A stretch of 64,000 nucleotides of DNA, taken from assembly GCA_019925105.1 (NCBI GenBank), contig JAHGAU010000016.1:868001-932000 (forward strand), read 5' to 3'. The notes beneath the pieces are model-generated. The model ran no database searches. It was not told the origin of the DNA and saw only the letters and a program-made list of their open reading frames with translations. This DNA is from Niebla homalea. Its lineage: Eukaryota; Ascomycota; Lecanoromycetes; Lecanorales; Ramalinaceae. Every line of letters starts with the position of its first letter. The stretch's first letter is position 1. The position numbers and the translations under genes are program-made. Shown one piece after another: positions 10,365 through 21,718 of this stretch.

Positions 10365-11506
10365 TCAAGTCATGTTGATGACATTATCGAAGTCAAAAGA
10401 AGAAGAGCAGGCCCTGTTCCTAAGCAGAAAACCATGGACCATCACACTCCAGGCTGGAAAAGGTTGTGGGACGGGATAATGAGGCTGAAATTGCCAAGAC
10501 TTAGGCCATATTCGAGGATGCTGCTGCTGTTGAGGGATCCTCTGATCGAATCGCAGAAGCATCAGGGTCGGAATCTGGGGCGGGAGGGCATGTTGTTGGC
10601 CAATCAATCGGTTGTACGCTTGCTCCTGGCCTTGACTTTGCAATCTCAATTGGCTTTGCAGTGGGGATGTGGACCGCTCGAAGGCGTTGGCATGGGCTTG
10701 GGATGCTTGCGGGCGCGGTGAGTGCATTTCCTGGCGACTCCTTTAGGATTCAGCAGTCTTACTCACCAGCCCTCTTATGTCCCTTGTCATCCCAGGTGCC
10801 GCCTCTCCCTAGCCACAGGCGACCACCGCTTGATGTACACTCATTTCCAATCAGGCATTCACGCATTGCATCATCAAGGCTGCCGCTCGAGAGTCGCCAC
10901 TCATACGGCGTATCAGAGTTGCCGTTGAGAAGCTCCGAAACTTGTGGATCCAGTCCACCTCCCGCGATGTTCAGGGATGAAGACCCAATCTTGCGGTTGA
11001 GGTGGTTGCTGGGTGGTTGGGGGGGTTTGCGGAAGGCTTTCTGCGACGAAAGCCCATTCCAGTAAATTCGACGGAAGTCCTTGACAGTCTCCGAGATCTT
11101 GAGAGGCGGCAATGCTATTGCGGCTTGTTGGGTCCGCCTCCAGCGGGCTGAGAATCAGTACAAAGTCATGGCTGCTATCCCGCCTGCTCTTCTGCTGGAA
11201 GACGCAGCTTTGGGTCCAGATATCCCAGAGAAAGAACTTCATATAGTTCCACGCTTTTGTTGTCATCTTGCCTGCCATAACCGTTAGTGATTACCACCAT
11301 ATGACGGAGAATTTCAGGATGATGCGCAAGCCGCACGGCACGGGAAGGATGGCCAGGGGCAAAACTTCGTCTCGGGGATTTGGAGGACCACTTGGAGTCT
11401 TGGACTGAGCCTTCCCGAGAAAGCGGCTGACGTACCGTCCCTGCCTCAGAGATCCGTCGACTTCAGACACGCTAACGCTACGAAGGTAAGGCTTGTTGGC
11501 GGACAA
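10365..11506 (-). CDS. Probable spliced gene(s), model unresolved
   Basis: Three coding-like minus-strand stretches lie here. The first (about 11506 to 11140) has a good intron: donor GTACGT, branch CACTAAC and acceptor CAG, joining Leu-Arg-Gln-Gly-Arg in phase to Gln-Asp-Asp-Asn-Lys-Ser-Val-Glu-Leu-Tyr-Glu-Val. The second (11112-10767) reads Val-Lys-Asp-Phe-Arg-Arg-Ile-Tyr-Trp and ends at a GTGAGT donor. The third (to 10365) is glutamine rich. Candidate acceptors for the last intron give either a 36-base intron or a 60-base one ending CAAG, in different frames. I recognise no domain. It may be one gene or two. Confidence 0.3.
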
Positions 11507-12090
11507 TATGCAACTTGGTGTCAGGTCGCGTCAAAGGGCACGTGATGATAGCTGGTAAGGCTCTCTGGAGCCGGATCCAAAGGGGGTTATTGCTGTGTAA
11601 AGGTGCGGATGACTTTCTGTGGTGCAAGGAATCGTCTTTGGATTTTCGTATCTGCTGTGGTGAGCGATTTGAAATGGTGTTGATGAAGCGTCGCTGCGTG
11701 TGTATTTGAGGTGTCTGTTGTTGATCACGGTAATGCTGCAATAGAAGTCTTTGGCGTCTGAAACCACCGGCAGATCAGGCCCTGAATGCCTCAAAGATCC
11801 GGCGCTGGAAGTCTTCAGCCATTAGAGCAAATGTTGTGCGTTTGATACAAAGACATTCTTGATGGCAAATTTCACAGGCGGGTGATTGTGGAGCTAGTCT
11901 ACATCGAACTTATCCATGTCTGCCCGCATATTCTCCAACACTGATCTTTTGCCCTCTGCAGAAAACGCACCAGCATGGTATTGCTCGAGCACTGGTATCC
12001 AGAGACCTCTTTAGTCCGCTCAAAGCAGGTGCAGCTTTGGATAGGAGGATCTAGGAAGCCTGGCATCTCCATCAAATAGACATACAGCTC
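11507..12090. other. Intergenic
   Basis: Short open frames on the minus strand may be a 5' extension of the preceding locus. Nothing definite was seen. Confidence 0.3.
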
Positions 12091-12648
12091 GTGATCGCTC
12101 CTACATCCAAGACGCTTGTGTATCGAAAAAAGGTTGCATCTTACGAGAAGCCAGCATCCAATTCATGCAACAAGGCAGAGCAGTCAAGTCCGCGAAAACA
12201 TGCCATTGCTAAGGCCATCAAGGCTGATCGAGTTGGTGTCAAACAGGTAAGCTGGCCGCTTCGAATTGGACGATGGTGGAGTTGCAAATTGGCACTATCT
12301 GTCTTTTTTGATCACGATGGACAGCCTCGCTGATGTCTGCGCCGGTTCTTGCAGGTACTTGCCGAAGAAACGTCTCTTGGCTTTCCCTCCGGTGCACCCT
12401 CCTCGTTCCTTGACCTTATCCAAATTCAAGGAAACTCGCACAACTCATTCGGTCAGATTAGTCCGCCGGTCAATGTCCTGGAGGCGATCCAATATGCAGA
12501 GCCAACGACCACGACCATTGGTCCAAGTACATGTCATACGGTAGGACAGCACACTTTCAGCAAGGTCGAATCCATAGATACGTGTCCTCCTCATGTTTGG
12601 CTCAAGTCCTGCGGGCGGCCTCAGTCAGGACGAAAAACCTCTTGGTAA
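12091..12648 (+). CDS. Hypothetical two-exon protein
   Basis: Exons 12091-12246 and 12355-12648 join in phase 0 through a GTAAGC to TTGCAG intron with a CTGAT branch-like site, giving 149 residues. The second exon reads smoothly (Leu-Asp-Leu-Ile-Gln-Ile-Gln-Gly, then Val-Leu-Glu-Ala-Ile-Gln-Tyr, then Pro-Pro-His-Val-Trp-Leu), while the first is lysine and serine rich with a less certain start. No domain is recognised and there is no signal peptide. It could be the remnant of a longer gene. Confidence 0.35.
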
Positions 12649-14388
12649 ATAGATCAGACACATGGTACGCTCCCTACCGGTTCTTGTAGAACGAAATAGC
12701 TAATCTCTCCAAGCAAGAAAATCATGTATATGCCCCTACCTTGACGTTATCGTAAAGCGTGAGAGTTGGACGCTCTTTTGTTTCCACAATCATTGCCTGC
12801 TGAGTCCTGTCCTGTAGTACACGATCATTCGTACCTACACTCCGACTGGTTATACCTGGCTATCATTCGAGTGATGGATCACACTAAGCACCAAGCAAGA
12901 CTCATCATGAGCCACCCAAGCCCATGGCGTCGAAGTTTACTTGAATGATAGGATCGAATACTTGATTGCACCTTCATCAACGATCACCAAGGAGCAGAAG
13001 CTATGGATTAGAGCCGGAACCCTCGATAGAGCCAAGAGTCAAGCAGGCTCGACTTCCCGTGATCTTCTTCCTCCCTTTGGCCCTATCTCGACCTAGCTTC
13101 GGCATGGGCTGTCTACAGTCTTGATAAAACGAAGGCATACTGGTCGTTTCGACCGAAATGTGATGTCATGGCAATTATCTGAAACGGCGCCTTTGGGCAG
13201 AGCAGACAGCAAAAGAGCAAGGAGATCCACAAGGAAAGCCACTTACACGTTGAAAGTGTTCGACTTGTGCACGAGCGTTGGTCCATCATACGGCCAGATC
13301 CCCAGCTCAAAGATCAAAGTTGTCAAACCTTTCAAGCTGAGATTCGGCTAGATGTTGACCGATTCTGCTTTCCCTCATATGGCCTCTGCGCGCATTGTAT
13401 CCCGCAATTCTGAATGGTTGATACCACAGCAATTGCTGCTCGGGGATATGCTGCCACAGGAAATGTCTAGATGCGAAGAACAAGCATGCAGGTACTGCGG
13501 GATGGAATTTCCCTTGCCCATCTCCATCCAAATCAGCTTGATAATATCTCCAATATGATCTTGACGAGATTCTTAGGGTTGCTTATGCACCGAGATGTAT
13601 AATCTCCTGCAATGATACTAGGGACTATGGAAGCCATTCTTTTTTCACTCCAACCGCTATTTCCTCGGATACTACAGCTCCGTATGCACACGGGTAAGCG
13701 CGACCAACCTCGCCCGTGAAACGCTGTGCCCGATGACGGTGACGGTCCAAGACCAAAGCGGTTCATCCATGCTACGGGTATACACAGCATACTGTTCGAT
13801 GCTGAGCTTATCAATGTACTGGAATAGCGAATGGAGCGAAAGGGTTGGGAATTTTTTCAGTCACATTGCACGTGGAAGATGGAAAGCTGCTACACGGCTC
13901 ATCAAATTCAGAAATGTCAAGTCCCGAGGATCATGAATGTAGAAGTACGTACCTATTTTGAATAGAATAGCACCCGGGGGTACAGGCTTATCAGGAGCCC
14001 CTATCCTTATCGATAAGGCGGGGAGCCACCAAGCCAGCCGAGCGCCCGAGCCAGACGTTCCCTCTGTTCCTTCTAGGACTGCAGCAAGAATGCAACCACC
14101 ATCCTCTGTATAGACAATCCCAGTCCGTCCAATCGTCACAGTCTAAGCCGTGGAGGCAGGAGATCAAACGCTAGATCTGTATTGCGACATTCCGCAAATC
14201 CTTTGTGTCGGAAGATCTGATGATAAGCCCTTCCCCACCAATGAAAGCCTGGCTTGAGCTGCGCTGAATTGGAGCTCCTCGCTATGTGACCTCGTTGGCG
14301 CCATCTTTCGCAAGTACAACACTAATATTAACATGCCGTGAAGACACAATCTCTTGGTCGCGGTAATCTGCTGTGTCCCACGGCCGAA
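12649..14388. other. Poorly resolved region upstream of the MINDY gene
   Basis: A minus-strand frame at 14139-13953 (Leu-Ala-Trp-Trp-Leu-Pro-Ala-Leu and Pro-Pro-Gly-Ala-Ile-Leu-Phe) ends at a fine GTACGT donor. A second minus-strand stretch at about 13830-13700 (Glu-Gln-Tyr-Ala-Val-Tyr-Thr-Arg) also looks coding. I could not join the two in phase, so they may be pieces of an eroded gene. The mini-frame ATG-CCG-TGA at 14333 is a possible upstream open frame of the MINDY gene. Confidence 0.3.
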
Positions 14389-16308
14389 ATGACCGTCCGA
14401 AAGCCTAGCTTTCCCTCCTCCAGCTCCCAAAATGTCGCCAATGCTCTGCACGATCTATCTTTGGACCTTACTCCACCAAGAAGTACCGATGAAGAGCTAG
14501 GAAGAATAGAGTCATTCAGGGGGAAGACCCTCTCTTCGCATGATGCTCCGAGTAGACCTGCTGTCCAATCGAACTTGTCATCGAACAATCCGTTTCGTCG
14601 GAAAAATGAGGAAAATGAGGAAATTGCGCTGCCATCATCACCACGCGATGGTGATGAAAGTGAAATACGCGAGTCCAATCCTTTCGCACAAAACATCTCA
14701 AGCTCGGTCACACAACATCCTGCATTATCTACCAACTCGCGTCCGGCCCACACTTCAGCAGTCAGCATCGAAGAATCAGCGAGTACTGCCGCCAATAGTC
14801 ATCAAAGAGCTTCTTCTCATCCGCCAGACATGCCATACAGAATTCGCCAGGTCAATTGGGCAGATGCCTCGGGAACAGGCTTCACATACAAATTGCCAGT
14901 CATGATGCAAAATCTCAATGGACCTTGCCCTCTTCTAGCTCTCGTGAATGCAATCGTGCTCTCAACTCCCTCCAACAATCACACGCCGTTGATCAGGCTG
15001 CTCAGCAGTCGGGAAGAGGTCAGCATTGAGTACCTACGGGATGCCATGTTGGAAGAATTATTCGAAAGACAAAGGATCGGAGCCTTACCACAGCTGCCAG
15101 ACCTGGACCAGTTTCAGCACTTTCTTATTGGGTTGCAGACGGGCATGAACGCAAATCCATGTTTTCTGCCATCCCCAGAACCGCCGTTGAATCTGATGGA
15201 TACCGACTCGAGCACACCTACCGACCTCCACAGTCACGGCAATGCCGGGCAATTCGTCCATAACCCAGAGATGGCACTATACAGCACGTTTGGAATTCCC
15301 CTCATTCACGGATGGATCCCACCGCCTGGCAAAGTTTTAGACGACTCTTTATCACGTGTGGCGCCCAATTACGACGACTTTCAGGCTCACCTGGTTCGAA
15401 AGACTGAACTAAGAGAGCAGCTAGATACAGACGGTTTGTCTCCAGATGAAGCAACGCTGCTGGAAGATCTTTTCATCGTGGAAGATTTCTTATCGACAAC
15501 GGCGAGTCAGCTGACTCAGGATGGTATCAAAGCCATCCAGGAATCTTTAACACCAGGCGCAACCGCGATCCTTTTCCGCAACAACCACTTCAGCACGCTT
15601 TACAAGCATCCTCATACGAAGCAGGTTTATTCGTTGATCACTGATGAAGGATACGCGGAGCACGACGAGGTCGTTTGGGAGGGCTTCGTTGACGTACGTG
15701 GCCAAGGCAACGGTCTCTTCTCTGCCGATTTCCGCTCTGTGAGCCACAACACTCCTGACATGGCTACGTCACAACATGTGCGTCAAGACCAATCAATGGG
15801 AGCTGTTCATAGTGCGGCTGAGGATTATGATCTCGCTGTAGCAATGCAGCTACAAGAGGAAGAGGACAAGCGCCACCGCGATTGGGAGCAAACGCAGTCC
15901 CGGCGCCGCCAAGAGGACGCATCCCGCCGCTACCTCGACAATGCGGATGCCCGGGGCAGACGCACCTTCCCTGGATTCGGCCGAGGCGCCGCGAGAGGGC
16001 ACGGCAGCAGAGCGCCACAAGTGCCGCCCCGTGGAGGCAGCCAGACCCACACCCCCCGCGCCATTGCCCCCCGCCCACCCTTCGCTTCCCGCCGGCGCAG
16101 CTCCTCCGAGGATGCCCCGCCCCCAACGTACGATGAAGCTGCCAAGGGACCCGCCTATCATCCGCCTACGGATAGCGCCAACTCGCCCCGTCCCCGCCCT
16201 CCACCCAGGCCCCGCCAGGGCAGCAGCGCATGGGCCGAGACTACGGCCATGCAGAGGCCCGCTGCGCCCAAAGAAGGGAAGAAGGAGAAGGAGTGTGTGG
16301 TCATGTGA
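14389..16308 (+). CDS. MIY1: MINDY-family (FAM63) deubiquitinase with CaaX box
   Basis: An intronless gene of 639 residues. The frame is open further upstream but the first ATG is at 14389. A disordered Ser/Pro-rich N-terminus is followed by the MINDY fold. It has Asn-Gly-Pro-Cys-Pro-Leu-Leu-Ala-Leu-Val-Asn with the catalytic Cys180, Tyr-Ser-Thr-Phe-Gly-Ile-Pro-Leu-Ile-His-Gly-Trp, and Asn-Asn-His-Phe-Ser-Thr with the catalytic His400. The family cleaves Lys48-linked ubiquitin chains. A helix near residues 477-500 (Asp-Leu-Ala-Val-Ala-Met-Gln-Leu-Gln-Glu) fits a ubiquitin-interacting motif. The tail is rich in Arg and Pro and ends Cys-Val-Val-Met, a CaaX box, so farnesylation and membrane attachment are likely. 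The yeast relatives are, as I recall, also predicted prenylation targets. Confidence 0.92.
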   Translation: MTVRKPSFPSSSSQNVANALHDLSLDLTPPRSTDEELGRIESFRGKTLSSHDAPSRPAVQSNLSSNNPFRRKNEENEEIALPSSPRDGDESEIRESNPFAQNISSSVTQHPALSTNSRPAHTSAVSIEESASTAANSHQRASSHPPDMPYRIRQVNWADASGTGFTYKLPVMMQNLNGPCPLLALVNAIVLSTPSNNHTPLIRLLSSREEVSIEYLRDAMLEELFERQRIGALPQLPDLDQFQHFLIGLQTGMNANPCFLPSPEPPLNLMDTDSSTPTDLHSHGNAGQFVHNPEMALYSTFGIPLIHGWIPPPGKVLDDSLSRVAPNYDDFQAHLVRKTELREQLDTDGLSPDEATLLEDLFIVEDFLSTTASQLTQDGIKAIQESLTPGATAILFRNNHFSTLYKHPHTKQVYSLITDEGYAEHDEVVWEGFVDVRGQGNGLFSADFRSVSHNTPDMATSQHVRQDQSMGAVHSAAEDYDLAVAMQLQEEEDKRHRDWEQTQSRRRQEDASRRYLDNADARGRRTFPGFGRGAARGHGSRAPQVPPRGGSQTHTPRAIAPRPPFASRRRSSSEDAPPPTYDEAAKGPAYHPPTDSANSPRPRPPPRPRQGSSAWAETTAMQRPAAPKEGKKEKECVVM

Positions 16309-18796
16309 TTGGCCACTACGTCACTGGTGTGTTCTATCGATCTAATGAGGGGTTCTCGGCGTGATTCATGATTGTTCGAGAGGTCACAGACATGCATATA
16401 GCGCTGGCGCTTTGAGACGGGGTTCTACTAGCTGAAATAGCTCTTTTTCATGATATGAAGATCATCCAAGCCTCCATAACGGTCCAGACCTATGAGAGAC
16501 CACTATCTACATGTACAGGATGCATATGGAGCTTCAATAGGCTCAATGTTCCCCTCCCCCCCACCCTCCTTAAAGTCACATGACCATTTTCAAATGCGGA
16601 TTTGACACCCTAATGCACACTGTCCGACCGTTTCTGCACCCACGGGCTCCCGTCACAAGTCTCCTAGCCAGTCAGATCACGCAGGAGACCGTTGGAGCCA
16701 TCACGACTGATGAGGAGTGCCGCAAGCTTGCATGATCCCGCTTCGGGGATGACAGGATCTGCAGACTGCAGGATGGTGTTAAAAGGAAAGCCGAGCACGT
16801 CCAGCCCTCATTTCGACGAGAGTTGTTAAGTTTTGCCATCTTGGGACAGGCGTTGATAGTGTCTGAATTGATGACGTTGCCAAGCTGGATGAGCAGGCGA
16901 ATGGACACGGTAGCGAAATGAAGGATCTAGGAGGGCGGAATCGGGCTTTTGTTTTGGGCTTACGCAGCCAGCGGTCGAGGACAGCCACGTGCTGATACAT
17001 ACAATAATATTTACCTCTGCAGAGGTATTCCGTACTTCAAAACAGTCTACACCGAGGACTGGCAGGAATGCAACAGCTACGAATATGACTCGGTCATCTG
17101 CTTGCCTGGCCTGCGGGCGTGCAGTAGCGCAATTTCGCGGTGGCGGCAACCCCTCAACCAAATAAGAGCAGCGCAGTTCCCTCTCTACTGCAAGAAGCCG
17201 TGACTGGAAAGGGTCATATCTGCATGCAGCTTGTGACCAAAGCTGGCAAAGTCGGGCCACCAGATCCTGGCGGACAGACGATTATCCTCAGTAATGACTG
17301 TGATGACGTTGGACCTTATCACAATCCACGGATAAAGTCTGCGAAATGAAAGAGAATGAAAAAGGAAGATGATTTCACATTAGCAATGAAATTAAGACAC
17401 GGAATAGTCGCCAGGGAATAGGGATAGGGTGAAGCACTGCACAGAGATCTTTCCGGTGGCGTGGATCGGCCCCTAAAAAAAAGGGTGCTGCCGCCAATAC
17501 AGAAGCATGGCTGCATGATAATTAATATGGGGTTCATCAAATCTTTTATCTTAGACTGTTTGGGCTCTGTGGATCTGTGGAGACTGGAGAGTTGAGCTTC
17601 TAGAAAGCCGTCAATCAATCAATTATAAATTATCCCTGCCGTCGGCCGCATGGCATGTTGGCCAATGGTCGCAGAAAAGGAGATGTCATGCCGACCCCGA
17701 CTGGTGACCAGTCAGATCATCGAGACCATATGTGAGAACTCTGTATGGACAGTCACCTCTTGCTGAAGACTGCCACGATGGCTGTCGTGATCCGATCTAT
17801 AATCTCGATACTATCAAATAGGGAGATCAGATGGTCTCATATGATCTTCCAGAGCTGACCAAAGCCGGCATACAGTAGTAGTGTCATAGCCATACACAAC
17901 TGGATCTCCCGTTGACTTGCAATGCTATTGTTGTCGTAACCTCGTAGTCGGAGATTCGTAGTTTCGTAGGTTCTGTAGATTGGTACTGGGAGATGAGTAC
18001 CCCTTTCCTGACGTCCTTCAATTCCACCACAGCAAGATCTGAGAGACGGTCCGACCTGTAAATTGAAATTGCTTTTGCAAGGGCCTGGTTGGCTTGTCCG
18101 CCCCAGTGACCCAAGAAAGCCAAATGACAAGCGAGGCATTTAGCGGCTTATGGCTTTGGCTTGTCCATCCTTCCCAGACTTTCCACCAAATTGCAAAAGA
18201 GTACCAAGGTTAAATTTGGTTAGGCTCCTGGTCGGATTTGGACCAAGCTCGAACTTCCTCACACCAAAATTCTTCTGATTCTTTTCGTCGCCGGTTGCTC
18301 CTTCTCCCAAACAACCCTGCTCTTACTCGTCACAAACCCACAACGCCAACATCATGTCCGAAATCTTACCTCATCAGGGATTCATGTCCATCATGATTCT
18401 TTGATTCTCTTCTGCATCTTTTTGTGATCATCTTGATATCTTTGTCCGAGGATCACTTTCACTGGAAGTCAAAGCTTGCGCAGGGATCGGCTCAGAGCTC
18501 TCGAACCACCAACCCTCAAGCTCCACCAAAGACCTGTTCAGCTGTCTTGTCAAGCATCTTACAAGAGCATGCAGATGGAATAAAAAAAGAAAAAGCTGTT
18601 TCACACATTCGTTCCATGCTCGGAAACGACTCAAACGGCTCATGAGAACGGAAGACACGATCTACGACAGTCAAGGCCCCAACGCACAACGCAGCCATCA
18701 TAGAATTACTGCGATAATTATCACGATCAAAACGAGACCGCTGTATTACTAGGGAGACACCCATAGTGCACCTACAATCATACACCCCCCAAGTAT
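16309..18796. other. Long intergenic region / 5' leader of the RNA-binding gene
   Basis: About 2.5 kb without a supported gene. A minus-strand frame at 17884-18123 (79 residues, with Leu-Ala-Val-Val-Glu-Leu-Lys-Asp-Val-Arg-Lys) and a plus frame near 17020-17200 with several cysteines are the only protein-like pieces, and neither joins to anything. From about 18240 the plus strand is rich in CT and CAA, which suggests a long 5' leader of the gene at 18797. Confidence 0.4.
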
Positions 18797-21148
18797 ATGG
18801 TTGGTCTTTCTCCACAGTCGACGTCATCCATGACCAGAATTCTCCCACCGCAACACCAGACAAGCGCATTTCACGGAAATCTTTCCCAAAATTACGAGTT
18901 ATCTACAGCTATGAACGGCCAGGATCTGGCTCAGCAGGAACAATTTTACGATCCATCCTCGTCACGATTACCGAATATTCAACGCCATCAGCCACAAATG
19001 CAGTCCCAACTCCAGACCCAATTCATGCAACGTCAACCATCCCGCCAATTCGAATCCTTCGGAAACATGCAGAACCTGCAGAATGGAGACATGTTCTCCC
19101 CTCAAGAGCAAGGAATGAGATTCAATGCAGGCAATCGATTCGATAGGAGCAATGGCCCCATGCCAGGACTTCCCTTTGGCTACGACATGAACCAAGCTCA
19201 GACTTGGAATCCGAATGCCTTCAGCAGCAACAATCAATTCCCTCCCGGGTATGCTGCTACCACAAGGATGAAGCCGAACCAGGCCAGAGGGAGGACTGCG
19301 CTCCCAAATGTAGGTTCTGATTTCCCTACCGGCACCCACACCTCCGTACCCATTGGCCCCCCATATGGATGGAAGTGGCTTTGTTACGAAGGCCCTTCCC
19401 TTCCGTACCTCCCCGGCGCAAGCCGTGTAACAGACGCTTACTATAACAATCCTCTCTATCAGGCTTGGCTCGATAATTCGCAGTTCAACTTAGCTGCCGG
19501 TCTGGGCGTGACCCCAACGCCGCTCGGACCCTTCCGCTCGGTCGATGAGGAAGACCTTGATGAACTTATTCCCACCGCCATCGTCATCAAGAACATCCCT
19601 TTCGCCGTCAGAAAAGAACAGCTGGTCGAGCTCATGACGGAAATGCGCCTGCCACTTCCCTATGCCTTCAACTACCACTTCGACAATGGCGTGTTCCGTG
19701 GCCTTGCATTCGCAAATTTCACCTCCGCTGATGAGACCTCAATGGTCATTGATGCCTTGAACCACTACGAGCTGCAAGGTCGGCGCCTCCGGGTGGAATA
19801 CAAAAAGATGCTTCCAATCCAAGAGCGCGAACGCATTGAACGCGAAAAGCGAGAACGACGCGGTCAATTGGAAGAGCAGCATAGACCCGTCGCAGGGCAA
19901 TTGCAGAATCACCCATCAATGTCTTCGCTGGCTTCCCATAGGCCAGCGAACACTCCCTCTCCCATTGGACACCGGCAGGAACTGCCAGGTACGTTGTCTT
20001 TTCCTCTCCCAAACGAGGCTTCTTTCGAAAGAACACTGGCGGAAAGATTTCTTCGAGTTCCCGCTCGAGACGCTCCTCGCCCAGTGGTAAAAGTCCCGGA
20101 CTCCCTTCGTGCGGAATCTCCTCGTCCAGATCTCAATCGCCAGGCGTGGCAAGGGGAAGAAGGATTTCTCAAATCGTGGGAGAAAACCATGCGTCCTCGT
20201 CTCAAGCTGGTCATCCCAGGAATGCAAATTGACCCTTCTTTTGCAGATCTCAACGATCCCGAAACGCTCAGCTTCTACAACGACATCCTCCTCTATAAGC
20301 AGTCCGACCGGGAAGCGCTCATCTTTCCCTCGAGCCTGACGCCCACTCAGCGACGCGTCGTTCATACTCTGGCGCACCACATGTCACTTGGCCATGCATC
20401 CCGAGGCAATGGCGAACAGAGGCAAGTACACGTGTATCGTGCTAATCGACCCAGCCCTCCACTCAACAACATGAACGCCACACGAAGTGCCGACCAGAAC
20501 AATCGCGGCTTGAATCGCGCCGCTACAATCGACTTTAACGAAGCAAGAGCGGTGGAGCAAACCGGCAATTACGCAATTCTTAGGGGCCAGCAGTCTTCCG
20601 GGCTGCTGGGCATTCCAGACTCTCCAGGTGCATTTGGCGCTAATCAGAATTTGCGGGCTGCCAAATCGGTCGCAGACCTCCGCTCATACACCCCTTCGCC
20701 AGTCGCGACAACTTCTAGCTTCCCTCATGCTCTGGCAAATAATGCCTCACGATACCAGGATGTTCTCAACCATCAGGCCTCGGGTGGTCCTTTCGGCGCT
20801 GGACGCGAGGATGGTCTCATCAATGGCTTCGGTGGTCTCTCTCTTGGCCGCAACAACACTGGTGCCGCTGCTGAGAGCCCTCGCCGGCTTCGTCCAATGT
20901 TCTCATTCTCCGAATCAGAGAATCAATCGTTGTCCGGCCCTACTTCCGCTGGCGCTATTGGCAGCAATCGTTCTCTCAATAATGGGCCTGCTTACGACGC
21001 CGCGGCTCGCAATGCCGCCATCCCGGTCCGTCAGCCACTGGGCCCTTCCGAGCGCGGCACAGCCGCCTTCTCTCGGGCACGCCAGAATGGCCACCAGCAA
21101 AAGAGCTCGGACGAGCTCCGCAATCAGCCCGAAATCATTGTGGAGTAA
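18797..21148 (+). CDS. RNA-binding protein, PIN4/Cip2-like (RRM plus R3H-like)
   Basis: One exon of 783 residues; the first Met could also be at residue 12. The N-terminal third is rich in Gln, Asn and Pro and likely disordered. An RRM spans about residues 256-335: Ala-Ile-Val-Ile-Lys-Asn-Ile-Pro-Phe (RNP2) and Arg-Gly-Leu-Ala-Phe-Ala-Asn-Phe (RNP1). A charged helix with Glu-Arg-Glu-Arg-Ile-Glu-Arg-Glu-Lys follows. Around residue 518 Arg-Arg-Val-Val-His-Thr-Leu-Ala-His fits the Arg-x3-His core of an R3H domain. The order matches S. pombe Cip2 and budding-yeast Pin4/Mdt1, cytoplasmic regulators of mRNA stability under stress. The C-terminal third is low complexity with Ser and Asn. The gene converges with UFD1. 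Confidence 0.85.
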   Translation: MVGLSPQSTSSMTRILPPQHQTSAFHGNLSQNYELSTAMNGQDLAQQEQFYDPSSSRLPNIQRHQPQMQSQLQTQFMQRQPSRQFESFGNMQNLQNGDMFSPQEQGMRFNAGNRFDRSNGPMPGLPFGYDMNQAQTWNPNAFSSNNQFPPGYAATTRMKPNQARGRTALPNVGSDFPTGTHTSVPIGPPYGWKWLCYEGPSLPYLPGASRVTDAYYNNPLYQAWLDNSQFNLAAGLGVTPTPLGPFRSVDEEDLDELIPTAIVIKNIPFAVRKEQLVELMTEMRLPLPYAFNYHFDNGVFRGLAFANFTSADETSMVIDALNHYELQGRRLRVEYKKMLPIQERERIEREKRERRGQLEEQHRPVAGQLQNHPSMSSLASHRPANTPSPIGHRQELPGTLSFPLPNEASFERTLAERFLRVPARDAPRPVVKVPDSLRAESPRPDLNRQAWQGEEGFLKSWEKTMRPRLKLVIPGMQIDPSFADLNDPETLSFYNDILLYKQSDREALIFPSSLTPTQRRVVHTLAHHMSLGHASRGNGEQRQVHVYRANRPSPPLNNMNATRSADQNNRGLNRAATIDFNEARAVEQTGNYAILRGQQSSGLLGIPDSPGAFGANQNLRAAKSVADLRSYTPSPVATTSSFPHALANNASRYQDVLNHQASGGPFGAGREDGLINGFGGLSLGRNNTGAAAESPRRLRPMFSFSESENQSLSGPTSAGAIGSNRSLNNGPAYDAAARNAAIPVRQPLGPSERGTAAFSRARQNGHQQKSSDELRNQPEIIVE

Positions 21149-21718
21149 TGACCTCGATCTCTACTGATATGCATTCGGCCTTCGCGGCCATGACTTTTCA
21201 CGAGGCACGACGACACGCCGCCTAGATCCCTGCCTAGCCCTCAAGGGCCCAACGTTTGTTCTTTTCGCCTCCTGCTCGGATGGGCGACTACGGGTATCCC
21301 TTATCAACTGTCCAAGTCCTTCATCATTTCGCTAATTCAATCAATCGGTAATTCTTTGCTGCGCCGCTTACTGGCTATGTTTGACTCGTTTTTACAACAT
21401 TGACCTGGCTCTATGTTTGACTCGTTTACAACAACAACAACCTGGCTGGTCTAGGCTCTAATAAGGGGGGAACTGTATGGTGGATATCGGAGGTGCCTTT
21501 GTTTCAAATGGCTTTTTCTGACTCAATACCCAAATGTTGAACTACTACCATTGCATGTAATCGCTAGGCTAGACAGACAAACGCACAAGGCGAATTTGCT
21601 TGAATCTATGCATTATTGCTCAATGATACCTCGGGCTCTAATCGCTTATGCTATTGCTCTAAGATCTTTCCACCAAACGCCACCCATGCTATCGCTTCCT
21701 GCAATTGATGACGTACCA
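21149..21718. other. Convergent 3' regions
   Basis: This lies between two stop codons. It contains a local direct repeat around 21378-21426: the string GGCTATGTTTGACTCGTTTTTACAA recurs with changes as CTATGTTTGACTCGTTTACAA. Nothing else was seen. Confidence 0.5.

Noticed and set aside
14338..14388. 17-codon N-terminal extension of the MINDY protein
   Set aside because: The extension begins at a GTG, not an ATG. The first in-frame ATG is at 14389.
16826..17260. 144-codon minus-strand open frame
   Set aside because: Arg/Ala/Pro-rich without a recognisable motif, and overlapped by an equally plausible plus-strand frame. Neither has support.
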